Shown: positions 7,757 through 13,635 of the stretch, piece after piece
Layout of the letters: each line of letters opens with the position of its first letter
Numbering within the stretch: the stretch's first letter is position 1
Assembly (NCBI GenBank): GCA_012510325.1
Contig: JAAZIG010000055.1
Coordinates: 1-16,496 of the forward strand
Direction: 5' to 3'
Length of the DNA stretch: 16,496 bases
Source: Bacillota bacterium
GTDB lineage: Bacteria > Bacillota > Dethiobacteria > DTU022
Notes under the pieces: generated by a model
What the model saw: the letters and a program-made list of their open reading frames with translations, nothing else
Database searches by the model: none
What the model was told of the DNA's origin: nothing
Made by a program: the position numbers and the translations under genes

Positions 7757-7984
7757 CTAAACCTTCTTCTCTATAAAACTGATGATATCACCAAGCGTCT
7801 GGATATCCTCGATCTCCTGGTCCGAGATCTCGAGATCAAATTCTTCTTCCAGCGCCATGACCAGCTCAACAATATCGAGGGAATCGGCATCGATCTCCTC
7901 AAAGGTTGTCTCTGTAGTCAAGCTGTCCAGGGAGACCTCGAGCTGTTCGGAAACGATGGCTTTAACCTTATCTTCAACGTCCAT
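7757..7984 (-). CDS. acpP: Acyl carrier protein
   Basis: ACP carries growing acyl chains on a 4'-phosphopantetheine arm for fatty acid synthesis and donates acyl groups to PlsX. The 75-residue, strongly acidic protein has the attachment motif DADSLDIVELVMALEEEF, with the modified serine at S35. The usual DLGADSL reads EEIDADSL here, leaving the DSL core intact. The ATG at 7984 has an ideal AGGAGGTGA 5 nt upstream; the in-frame GTG at 7993 lies inside that ribosome binding site and is rejected. It is the first gene after the promoters at 8169-8206 and is followed by rnc. Unusually, no fabD or fabG stands between it and plsX. Confidence 0.97.
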   Translation of the reverse strand: MDVEDKVKAIVSEQLEVSLDSLTTETTFEEIDADSLDIVELVMALEEEFDLEISDQEIEDIQTLGDIISFIEKKV

Positions 7985-8068
7985 CCCGCTCACCTCCTTT
8001 GGCAGATCCTCTCTCCTGTCGCCGTCATGCCGGCAGGAAAAGGAAAAGTGTAACCGCAGCTATTTTTA

Positions 8069-8123
8069 GGGCTGCCGGGACGGCGCCCCCCCGGGCCCGC
8101 AACCGGTTGCGGGCAGCCCCGGG
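8069..8123. repeat. GC-rich palindrome cluster in the acpP leader
   Basis: A perfect 20-bp palindrome made of GCCCGCAACC and its reverse complement spans 8095-8114. A second pair, GGGCTGCC (8069-8076) and GGCAGCCC (8112-8119), is a perfect 8-bp inverted repeat whose right arm overlaps the palindrome by 3 nt, so the two helices cannot fully form together. CCCGGG copies flank the palindrome (8090-8095, 8118-8123). The block is nearly all G and C inside an otherwise A/T-rich gap. On the minus strand it is followed by TAAAAATAG rather than a T-run, so it is not a simple terminator. Confidence 0.65.
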
Positions 8124-8168
8124 TTTTATCGACTATAACTTAACTTAATTATTCCTATTCGCCCCGGC

Positions 8169-8206
8169 ATTATTAATCAGTATATCAATTTTGTTAAAAT
8201 ATTCAA
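8169..8206 (-). promoter_or_regulatory. Two overlapping sigma-A-type promoters for acpP-rnc
   Basis: Minus strand, candidate 1: TTGAAT (8206-8201), 16-nt spacer, TATACT (8184-8179). Candidate 2: TTAACA (8197-8192), 17-nt spacer, AATAAT (8174-8169). Both are good matches, and the first -35 overlaps the plsX stop codon. Either would start transcription between about 8172 and 8162, leaving a leader of roughly 180 nt before acpP that contains the GC-rich palindrome cluster. Confidence 0.6.
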
Positions 8207-9240
8207 GAGAGCTCCGGCAGCTCCTTTTCCTCCAAGCAGCCGGACATTTCACGAAGATCTTCAAGAAACAGATCCTCCAGCTTCAGCCGCACAAAGGGGT
8301 AGGCCTGATGCAAAACCGCCTGCTCGATGGAGCGGGCCTGCGAGGAACCGTGACATTTGATGCAAAGACCCTTCACTCCGACCAGAGGAGCGCCGCCGTA
8401 TCCGGCGCCCTCGACCTGATTGCGCAACCGCGCCAGCGCGGGCTCCACCGGGGAAGAGCCCGCCGGGCTGCTCAGCTCGCCGGCCAGCTCCCGGGCAAAC
8501 CGGCCGAAAACAGCCCGTCCAAGCCCCTCCACTGTTTTCAGCAGAATGTTTCCCACAAAACCGTCGCAGACAACCACATCGGCGGCGCCTGAAAACAGGT
8601 CGGTCCCTTCAACATTACCGCAGAAACCGTCCAAATATTCCTGCAGAAGGGGGAAAGCTTTTTTTAGCTGCCGGTTGCCTTTGTTTGTCTCCGCCCCGAC
8701 ATTGAGCAGGGCCACCTTCGGCGCCGGTCGATTCAGCAGCTTCCGGGCATAGATCCGACCCATGAACGCATACTGGAGCAGGTGCCCGGAACGAGCATCC
8801 ATATTGGCTCCGGCATCGACGAGCACAAACGGCTTTTCGCCAAAACCGGGTATTACCGCCAGCAGGGCCGGTCGGGTCACTCCGGGCAAGCGTCCCAGAA
8901 CAAGAAGCGCTCCGGCCATCAGCGCCCCGGTATTGCCGGCGCTCAAAATCGCATCGGCCTCCCCCTCCCGCACCAGCCGCAGCGCTGTAACGAGGGATGA
9001 CCTTTTTTTCCGCCGGATAGCGAGGGCCGGATGATCATCTCCCTGAATAACCTCGTCGGCATGAATCAGCTTCAGCCGTTCAGCCGGATAATCGATCCCC
9101 TCCAGAGCCTGTTCAACCTGCTCCCGGCGGCCGACAAGAAGAAGTTCCAGGTCCTGCCGCCCCTGCAGGGCGGCCGCTGCTCCGCGGACGATCTCCCGCG
9201 GCGCGTGGTCACCGCCCATGGCATCAACAGCCAGCGTCAC
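8203..9240 (-). CDS. plsX: Phosphate acyltransferase PlsX
   Basis: PlsX converts acyl-ACP and phosphate to acyl-phosphate, the donor for PlsY in phosphatidic acid synthesis; it is a peripheral membrane enzyme. The family N-terminus TLAVDAMGGDHAP is present, followed by SAGNTGALMAGAL, VLVDAGANMDAR, NVGAETNKGN and VCDGFVGNILLKT, all typical of PlsX. The start is uncertain. The GTG at 9240 gives an N-terminus of family length (345 aa), but the nearest purine-rich stretch (AAAGGGG) is 13 nt away. The TTG at 9243 is also possible, and the frame is open to a TTG at 9288 with no ribosome binding site. It lies downstream of a terminator that separates it from rpmF, and no clear promoter of its own was found. 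The usual fabH/fabD/fabG neighbours are absent. Confidence 0.95.
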   Translation of the reverse strand: MTLAVDAMGGDHAPREIVRGAAAALQGRQDLELLLVGRREQVEQALEGIDYPAERLKLIHADEVIQGDDHPALAIRRKKRSSLVTALRLVREGEADAILSAGNTGALMAGALLVLGRLPGVTRPALLAVIPGFGEKPFVLVDAGANMDARSGHLLQYAFMGRIYARKLLNRPAPKVALLNVGAETNKGNRQLKKAFPLLQEYLDGFCGNVEGTDLFSGAADVVVCDGFVGNILLKTVEGLGRAVFGRFARELAGELSSPAGSSPVEPALARLRNQVEGAGYGGAPLVGVKGLCIKCHGSSQARSIEQAVLHQAYPFVRLKLEDLFLEDLREMSGCLEEKELPELS

Positions 9241-9370
9241 CAAGAATGGAAAACCCCTTTCCCAGTCGTGATCTTGCTCCACAGACAACCTGAGCGTCTA
9301 CGATTAACTATCAGGCAGCGGGCTCGCCGCTGCGCCGAACTGTTCGCCGGCGGGGGGGAGCACGCAGAAA

Positions 9371-9412
9371 TAATTAAAAACGGGCCCCTCTCAGTTATCG
9401 ATGAAAAGGGCC
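9371..9412 (-). terminator. Rho-independent terminator after rpmF
   Basis: On the minus strand GGCCCTTTTC (9412-9403) pairs with GAGAGGGGCC (9392-9383) over 10 bp, two of them G-U, around a 10-nt loop. It is followed by CG and then TTTTTAATTATTT from 9380. It begins 17 nt after the rpmF stop and should end the yceD-rpmF transcript before plsX. Confidence 0.75.
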
Positions 9413-9428
9413 TCTTTGCCAAACAGCT

Positions 9429-9605
9429 TTACTTGATTTTAATTGCTTCGCGATCCTTGTAATAGCCACAGTTCAGGCAGACCCGGTGGGCCGGCTTCAA
9501 TTCGTGGCACTGGGGACACGGCGCCAGATGCGGCGCCTTCAGTTTCCACTGGCTTCGCCTCTGATCCCGCTTGGCCCGGGAAGTTCTTCGCTTTGGAACA
9601 GCCAT
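9429..9605 (-). CDS. rpmF: 50S ribosomal protein L32
   Basis: The 58-residue product (MAVPKRRTSRAKRDQRRSQW, then a C-terminal zinc ribbon) is a classic bacterial L32. Cysteines C30, C33, C43 and C46 (CPQC and CLNC) form the zinc site, so this is the zinc-binding C+ form. The ATG at 9605 has AGGAGG 7 nt upstream. It lies 27 nt after yceD, its nearly invariant partner, and shares the consensus promoter upstream of that gene. A strong terminator follows at once, separating it from plsX. Confidence 0.97.
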   Translation of the reverse strand: MAVPKRRTSRAKRDQRRSQWKLKAPHLAPCPQCHELKPAHRVCLNCGYYKDREAIKIK

Positions 9606-9632
9606 CAGTTTGCCTCCTTAATGCAATCAGCT

Positions 9633-10163
9633 CTATTTATCCGGTTTAAATTCCTTCAACTTCAGCATACGCAAATCGATCCCCTGTTCATTCTCACAGC
9701 TACAGGCAGACTCGTTCAGATCGGTACCACAACCCGGACAAAGACCCCGGCAGTCCGGCTTGCACAGGGGATTGAGCACCTGGCTGATGATGAAAAGCTG
9801 GCGGATATACTCACCCAGGTACAGATAATCGCCTCGCACGATGAGCTGGTTTGCGGTCTCGAGAGCCAGCTCTTCAGGAGAGCTCTTCTTATCCGGAGAG
9901 GGCGATACTGTAAAAATTTCACCGATCTCTGAAGCGACCTGCTGCTTGAAAGGCTTGAGACAGCGGGAGCAGCTCACCTCGAGCTCAGCCTCAAATTTGC
10001 CGGAAACAATGATCTCGTCATCGCTGCTGCGGACGGAGAGAACCAGAAGGAAGTCGTGATCGTCACCGGCGCCCTCCTCCAGGTAATCGCTACTTTTGCC
10101 CTGGAAGCGGTACTGCAGCGCTTCGCCCGCTCTCTCCCGTACTTCGGGCAGGTAGATTCGCAT
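9633..10163 (-). CDS. yceD: DUF177 (YceD) family protein
   Basis: The 176-residue protein belongs to the DUF177/YceD family encoded next to rpmF in most bacteria; homologues are linked to 23S rRNA accumulation and ribosome assembly (family knowledge). It has the usual central CSRCLKPF motif (C65, C68) and a C-terminal cysteine cluster (C134, C138, C142, C145, C154, C156) in the form NPLCKPDCRGLCPGCGTDLN, suggesting metal binding. I choose the ATG at 10163 because the protein then begins MRIYLPEV as in relatives, AAGGATGG lies upstream, and a perfect promoter sits 31-59 nt upstream. The open frame extends further 5' but overlaps the neighbouring gene and lacks family similarity. It is co-transcribed with rpmF. 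Confidence 0.9.
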   Translation of the reverse strand: MRIYLPEVRERAGEALQYRFQGKSSDYLEEGAGDDHDFLLVLSVRSSDDEIIVSGKFEAELEVSCSRCLKPFKQQVASEIGEIFTVSPSPDKKSSPEELALETANQLIVRGDYLYLGEYIRQLFIISQVLNPLCKPDCRGLCPGCGTDLNESACSCENEQGIDLRMLKLKEFKPDK

Positions 10164-10193
10164 CTTATTTCCATCCTTTACAAAACTAAAATT

Positions 10194-10222
10194 ATTATAG
10201 CGAGCTTTATTTTTATTGTCAA
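10194..10222 (-). promoter_or_regulatory. Perfect-consensus sigma-A promoter for yceD-rpmF
   Basis: The minus strand reads TTGACA (10222-10217), a 17-nt spacer and TATAAT (10199-10194), an exact match to the vegetative consensus in both hexamers and spacing. Predicted transcription start is near 10187, giving a short leader of about 24 nt before the yceD ATG. Strong constitutive expression is expected, as suits a ribosomal-protein transcript. Confidence 0.9.
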
Positions 10223-10251
10223 CAATACGAGATGTTCCGCGCCCGGCCCGT

Positions 10252-10665
10252 TCAGTAGGTGATACTGTCGATATCGCCTGCTTCTCCGGGGGGAACCTGC
10301 GAAAAATAGACCATGATCCGGTTCGGCAGACAGACGATGCTCTCATAGGGTCGGGAGATCCAACCGGTGTGCGCACAGATCCCCCGGGGGCACAGCTCTT
10401 CCGGCAGCGGTTGCATCCTCACCCGGCCGTCCTCGATCTCGAGAACCGCCTGATGCTGTCCCTGAGCATAGGGGAACGAGTATCGAAAACGATCTTCCGG
10501 GGCCAGGGAGAGCTCGGCAACCGTCTCATTATCCACGGTTATCGTCAGATATTTTTGTGCTGTCGGGATCCCCTGCGTAAGATTCCACCAGATACCGGCG
10601 CCGCCGGCCAGGAGCAGAAGAGCCATCACAATATAGTCGGCTGCAGTTAAGCGAAGCTTGCGCAT
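10252..10665 (-). CDS. Membrane-anchored NusG domain II protein
   Basis: The 137-residue protein matches the stand-alone NusG domain II family, small exported proteins of Clostridia with no settled function; it is not the transcription factor NusG. A single hydrophobic segment (about residues 10-28) near a basic N-terminus (MRKLRLT) predicts an uncleaved membrane anchor with the rest outside. The extracytoplasmic domain ends in the family block CPRGICAHTGWISRPYESI and VCLPNRIMV, with three cysteines (C92, C97, C112). The ATG at 10665 has GGAGGGTGA at proper spacing. An extended -10 promoter lies directly upstream and the yceD promoter directly downstream, so it may be monocistronic. In related genomes such genes occur near electron-transport or heptaprenyl-synthesis loci; nothing here narrows the role. 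Confidence 0.82.
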   Translation of the reverse strand: MRKLRLTAADYIVMALLLLAGGAGIWWNLTQGIPTAQKYLTITVDNETVAELSLAPEDRFRYSFPYAQGQHQAVLEIEDGRVRMQPLPEELCPRGICAHTGWISRPYESIVCLPNRIMVYFSQVPPGEAGDIDSITY

Positions 10666-10684
10666 CTTTCACCCTCCGGGAAGG

Positions 10685-10693
10685 ATTATAACA
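10685..10693 (-). promoter_or_regulatory. Extended -10 promoter for the NusG-II gene
   Basis: The minus strand reads TGT followed by TATAAT, a perfect extended -10 element (TGnTATAAT). No good -35 exists at 16-18 nt, which extended -10 promoters tolerate. The -10 lies only 20 nt from the ATG, so the transcript would begin almost at the ribosome binding site, with a leader of roughly 12-15 nt. Confidence 0.55.
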
Positions 10694-10718
10694 TGAAAAG
10701 AGCTCGCAGATCAGCAGA

Positions 10719-10742
10719 CGGCCCGCCTGTGCTGGCGGGCCG
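10719..10742 (-). terminator. GC-rich hairpin after the CotF-like genes
   Basis: CGGCCCGCC (10719-10727) and GGCGGGCCG (10734-10742) are perfect 9-bp arms around a 6-nt loop, 30 nt downstream of the second CotF-like stop codon on the minus strand. The stem is very stable but the nearest T-run (TTTT near 10695) is about 20 nt away. It may be a poor terminator or an mRNA 3'-end stabiliser; the strand assignment rests on gene context. Confidence 0.4.
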
Positions 10743-10771
10743 CCGGTCCAGCCGGTCAGTGAGAAGCTCTC

Positions 10772-10999
10772 TCAGCCCATGGTCTCGTGATTCATCGGCA
10801 CCTTGTACCAACCCTGTTCCTGCATATAGCGGAAGATCTTCTCCTGCGAGTCGAGGCACTGACATTGGTAATCGATAAAAGTCTGACGGATCTCCGGATC
10901 CTGCGCTTCCATAATCGCTTGAAGGTAGCCGGCGGCGTTGAGCTTAAATCCGGAGAGGATGTCGCCGGCGATCTCCTTTTCGCCTAACTGGTGTGTCAT
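10772..10999 (-). CDS. CotF-like spore coat protein
   Basis: The 75-residue product resembles the conserved CotF-type coat domain: an N-terminal EKEIAGDILSGFKLNAAGYL helix, a second helix with AQDPEIRQTFIDYQCQCLDSQ, then the closing MQEQGWYKV. In this family the C-terminal Gly-Trp/Tyr-Tyr motif is characteristic. CotF proteins coat endospores (known), but small homologues have largely unknown roles. The ATG at 10999 has AGGAGG 9 nt upstream. That ribosome binding site overlaps the stop codon of the preceding 75-residue paralogue, 14 nt away, so the two are co-translated. It carries two cysteines close together (CQC) that could cross-link. Assignment to the CotF family is by motif recognition only. 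Confidence 0.75.
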   Translation of the reverse strand: MTHQLGEKEIAGDILSGFKLNAAGYLQAIMEAQDPEIRQTFIDYQCQCLDSQEKIFRYMQEQGWYKVPMNHETMG

Positions 11000-11013
11000 C
11001 GGGAGCAGCCTCC

Positions 11014-11241
11014 TTAAGGGGTGATATAGGGGGAACCGCCGGCATCGCTCAGTGTCGTTGAAAGCCATTGAGCACGCTGCCGGCACTGGGTGTGGAACTC
11101 GCTGATCAAATCTCGCAAGCGCGGATCCTGAACCTGGGCGGAATAAGACTGCAGCTTCTTCTCACAGAGCGATTCCGCCTGGTGCTGTTGAAACAGGTAC
11201 ATGAACTCGGCCTTGCCCACATTGCGCATCGTTGCCCGCAT
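11014..11241 (-). CDS. Small CotF-like/ferritin-like helical protein, first of a pair
   Basis: This 75-residue protein is exactly the length of its downstream partner. It shares a recognisable core, here VQDPRLRDLISEFHTQC against AQDPEIRQTFIDYQCQC in the partner, so the two are probably diverged paralogues of the CotF/ferritin-like helical family. The N-terminal half (AEFMYLFQQHQAESLCEKKL) is a predicted amphipathic helix. I choose the ATG at 11241, with GGGAGG 7 nt upstream; the frame is open to an ATG further 5' without a ribosome binding site. An 8-bp inverted repeat lies just upstream. No clear vegetative promoter was found, which would fit sporulation control, though I could not identify a convincing sporulation sigma site. 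Together the pair could form a heterodimeric coat component (inference). Confidence 0.65.
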   Translation of the reverse strand: MRATMRNVGKAEFMYLFQQHQAESLCEKKLQSYSAQVQDPRLRDLISEFHTQCRQRAQWLSTTLSDAGGSPYITP

Positions 11242-11260
11242 CGCCAAACCTCCCTGCAGT

Positions 11261-11301
11261 ATATTCAAGCATCTTATTTTGCCTCAGCGAGCATTGAATA
11301 T
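11261..11301. repeat. Inverted repeat upstream of the CotF-like pair
   Basis: ATATTCAA (11261-11268) and TTGAATAT (11294-11301) are perfect 8-bp arms separated by 25 bp, placing their centres about three helical turns apart. The element starts 20 bp upstream of the first coat gene. It may be a regulator binding site; it is A/T-rich, so chance cannot be excluded. Confidence 0.4.
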
Positions 11302-11377
11302 TCTTCAGGGAGAAAACGCAAGGAGAAATGGGGGTGGCCTGCACCGGTTCATCGCGCCTCCGGACCGAGTTGCCCGA

Positions 11378-11408
11378 TCAAAAAAGGGCTGCTTCCAAAG
11401 CAGCCCTT
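11378..11408 (-). terminator. Strong rho-independent terminator after the acyl-CoA synthetase
   Basis: On the minus strand AAGGGCTGCTT (11408-11398) pairs perfectly over 11 bp with AAGCAGCCCTT (11394-11384) around a 3-nt loop and runs straight into TTTTTT. It starts 55 nt after the synthetase stop codon and separates it from the CotF-like genes. Confidence 0.9.
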
Positions 11409-11463
11409 CGTCTACAGTGAGATTCTCCATTGAGGTAGCGCAAGACAAGGCGGTAGCGCTGAC

Positions 11464-13635
11464 TTACGCATCTTCAGCCAGGACGATAAGTCCGTCGGCA
11501 GCCACGGCCCCTTCCCCGTCAGCATAGACGATCAGGGGGTTGATATCGAGCTCGGCAATCTCTTCGTCAAGCTCCACCGCCAGCCGGGAAAGCTTCATCA
11601 TAATTGCAATCAGGGCCTCCCGATCCCGGGGTCGCTGTCCCCGGACCCCGTCAAAGAGAGCTTTCCCCTGGAGCTCCTCGATCATCGCCCGGGCATCTGC
11701 CTCCCTCAGGGGAGCGGTTCTGATGGAAACATCTTTGAGCAGCTCCACAAAGATACCGCCCAGGCCGAGCAAAACCGTCTGGCCGAAGAGGGGATCCTTC
11801 TTCAACCCCAAGATCACTTCCAACCCCGGCTCGAGCATCTTTTGCACCAGAACCCCGTCCAACCGGGCAGCGGAATTATATTCCCGGGCCCGCTTGACGA
11901 TGAGGGCGTAACCCTCTTCAACGGCGGCGGCATCGCTCAAGTTCAAGAGCACTCCCCCCGCCTCGGTTTTATGAAGTATATCCGGCGATTCGATCTTCAG
12001 GACCACGGGATAACCGATGGTGCCGGCGGCCTCAGCGGCAGCGGCAGCAGACTGCACCAGGATCTCCTCTGTAACGGGGATCCCGTAAGCCTGCAGCACC
12101 TTCTTTGAGCGCGATTCGGTCAGAGCGCCTCTCCCCTCATCCGCGGATTGCGCTATCGTCTCCAGCGCCCGGCGGCGCTCCTCCCCCGGCTGATAGCGGG
12201 GAAAAGAGGGGACGCTCTCCGTGCGGCGGGCCCAGTCGGCAAGGACAGAAAGGGCCCACAGCCCGCTGGGAACGTGTTCAATAACCGGCACCCCCGCCCG
12301 GATCATCTTCTCCTTGCCCGCTACGGCATAATCCTGCCCGGTGGGCCAGGTAAAGACCACCAGCGGTTTGTCGGTGGCATTGTAAATGTCGATAATTTTC
12401 TCGGCAGCCTTAAAATCGGGCATCTGCAGGTTGTAGAAGAAAGCTCCGACATCGACGAGAGGATCATCCATCACTGTGCGGATAGCCCGCTGAAAGAGAG
12501 ATTCTTCAACAAAGATAGCCGAAGTCAGATCCACCGGATTGGCCACGGCGCCGTACGGCGGGAAAAATTCACGAAGAGTCTGCTGGGTGGCATCGGTAAG
12601 GCGGACCACCTCCAGACCGTAATCGGGACACTTGTCCGCCACCACCACCCCGCCTCCGCCGGAGATGGTGATCACCCCGATCCGTTTGCCCACGGGCATC
12701 CGTCCGGCGGCATGCATGGTGATGAGCGCATTCATCTGCTCAACATCCTCGGCACGAACCACCCCGAACTGCTTAAAGATCCCGTCATAAACCCTGTCTT
12801 CGCCGACCAGCGCCCCGGTGTGAGAGGCTGCGGCCGATGCCCCGACGGCGGTGCGGCCCACTTTCTGAAAAGTGATCAGCTTCCGCTGCTGGAGCGCCCG
12901 GTGACAGGCATCCATGAAGAGCCGCCCGTCCCTGGGCAACCCCTCGATATAGCCGCCGACGAGATCAACCTCGTCCCTTCCCACAAGGTAACTCAAAACC
13001 TCGGCAAAACTTACGTCGGCCTCGTTGCCGGTGCTGACAAAGTAATTGAAACCCACAGAGTGCTGCAGCACCATCTGAAAAACAATCGCCCCGAGACCGC
13101 CGCTCTGCGTGATATAAGCAAGGGTTTCCGGGTAGTAGATATCCTCGGGCTTGGCATGGTACATGAAGCTGGCGGCACTGCCGTTGTAATAGTTGACCAC
13201 TCCGAGGCAGTTGGGCCCGAGAATGCGCATCCCCGAATCCCGGGCCAGGCGGCTGATCTCCTCCTGGGCCTTCCGTCCGCTTTCGCCGACTTCGGCAAAT
13301 CCCGAGGTGAAGATAATGACCGCCTTTACACCCTTTTCCGCGCACTGATAGAGCGTCTCCATCGTCACCGCTGCAGGCACCGTGACGATGGCCAGATCAA
13401 CGGGCCCGGGAACATCCAAAACGGTGGGATAACATTTCCGGCCGCCGATCTTGTCATATTTCGGGTTGATCGGGTAAAGCCCACCCTTGTACTCGTACAT
13501 TTCCAAAAGGTTTAGCGGAAGCCCGCTCGGCTTGATCAGATACTGGCTGGCCCCGATAATTGCTATGGAATCCGGATAAAAAAACGGATCCAGCTCAGCA
13601 TGAAGATCCCGGCGTAACTTTGGCATCGGTTTCAT
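11464..13635 (-). CDS. Acetate-CoA ligase (ADP-forming), fused alpha-beta type
   Basis: This enzyme interconverts an acyl-CoA, ADP and phosphate with the free acid, ATP and CoA; acetyl-CoA is the commonest substrate, but the sequence does not fix which acid is used. The 723-residue protein has the fused layout. The CoA-binding Rossmann domain has SIAIIGAS (23-30). The succinyl-CoA-synthetase-like domains include the phosphohistidine motif ASHTGAL with H272. The C-terminal ATP-grasp domain (about 505-723) has YPVVLKIESPDILHKTEAGG, GLGGIFVELL and ELDINPL. No GNAT domain is attached, which argues against a Pat-type protein acetyltransferase. The ATG at 13635 has AAGGAGGT 12 nt upstream, a long spacing; the ATG at 13626 is an alternative, and the frame is open to 13743. 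A strong terminator follows. It is divergent from the PBP gene and would conserve energy in a fermenter or syntroph (inference). Confidence 0.92.
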   Translation of the reverse strand: MKPMPKLRRDLHAELDPFFYPDSIAIIGASQYLIKPSGLPLNLLEMYEYKGGLYPINPKYDKIGGRKCYPTVLDVPGPVDLAIVTVPAAVTMETLYQCAEKGVKAVIIFTSGFAEVGESGRKAQEEISRLARDSGMRILGPNCLGVVNYYNGSAASFMYHAKPEDIYYPETLAYITQSGGLGAIVFQMVLQHSVGFNYFVSTGNEADVSFAEVLSYLVGRDEVDLVGGYIEGLPRDGRLFMDACHRALQQRKLITFQKVGRTAVGASAAASHTGALVGEDRVYDGIFKQFGVVRAEDVEQMNALITMHAAGRMPVGKRIGVITISGGGGVVVADKCPDYGLEVVRLTDATQQTLREFFPPYGAVANPVDLTSAIFVEESLFQRAIRTVMDDPLVDVGAFFYNLQMPDFKAAEKIIDIYNATDKPLVVFTWPTGQDYAVAGKEKMIRAGVPVIEHVPSGLWALSVLADWARRTESVPSFPRYQPGEERRRALETIAQSADEGRGALTESRSKKVLQAYGIPVTEEILVQSAAAAAEAAGTIGYPVVLKIESPDILHKTEAGGVLLNLSDAAAVEEGYALIVKRAREYNSAARLDGVLVQKMLEPGLEVILGLKKDPLFGQTVLLGLGGIFVELLKDVSIRTAPLREADARAMIEELQGKALFDGVRGQRPRDREALIAIMMKLSRLAVELDEEIAELDINPLIVYADGEGAVAADGLIVLAEDA

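Noticed and set aside
11241..11300. Sigma-E/K-like or vegetative promoter before the first CotF-like gene
   Set aside because: TATACT at 11263-11258 lacks a -35 and lies too near the ribosome binding site; sporulation-type elements match too poorly to claim.
12148..13515. Long plus-strand open frame (455 codons) opposite the acyl-CoA synthetase
   Set aside because: It is fully antisense to a gene with clear catalytic motifs and shows no recognisable domain.
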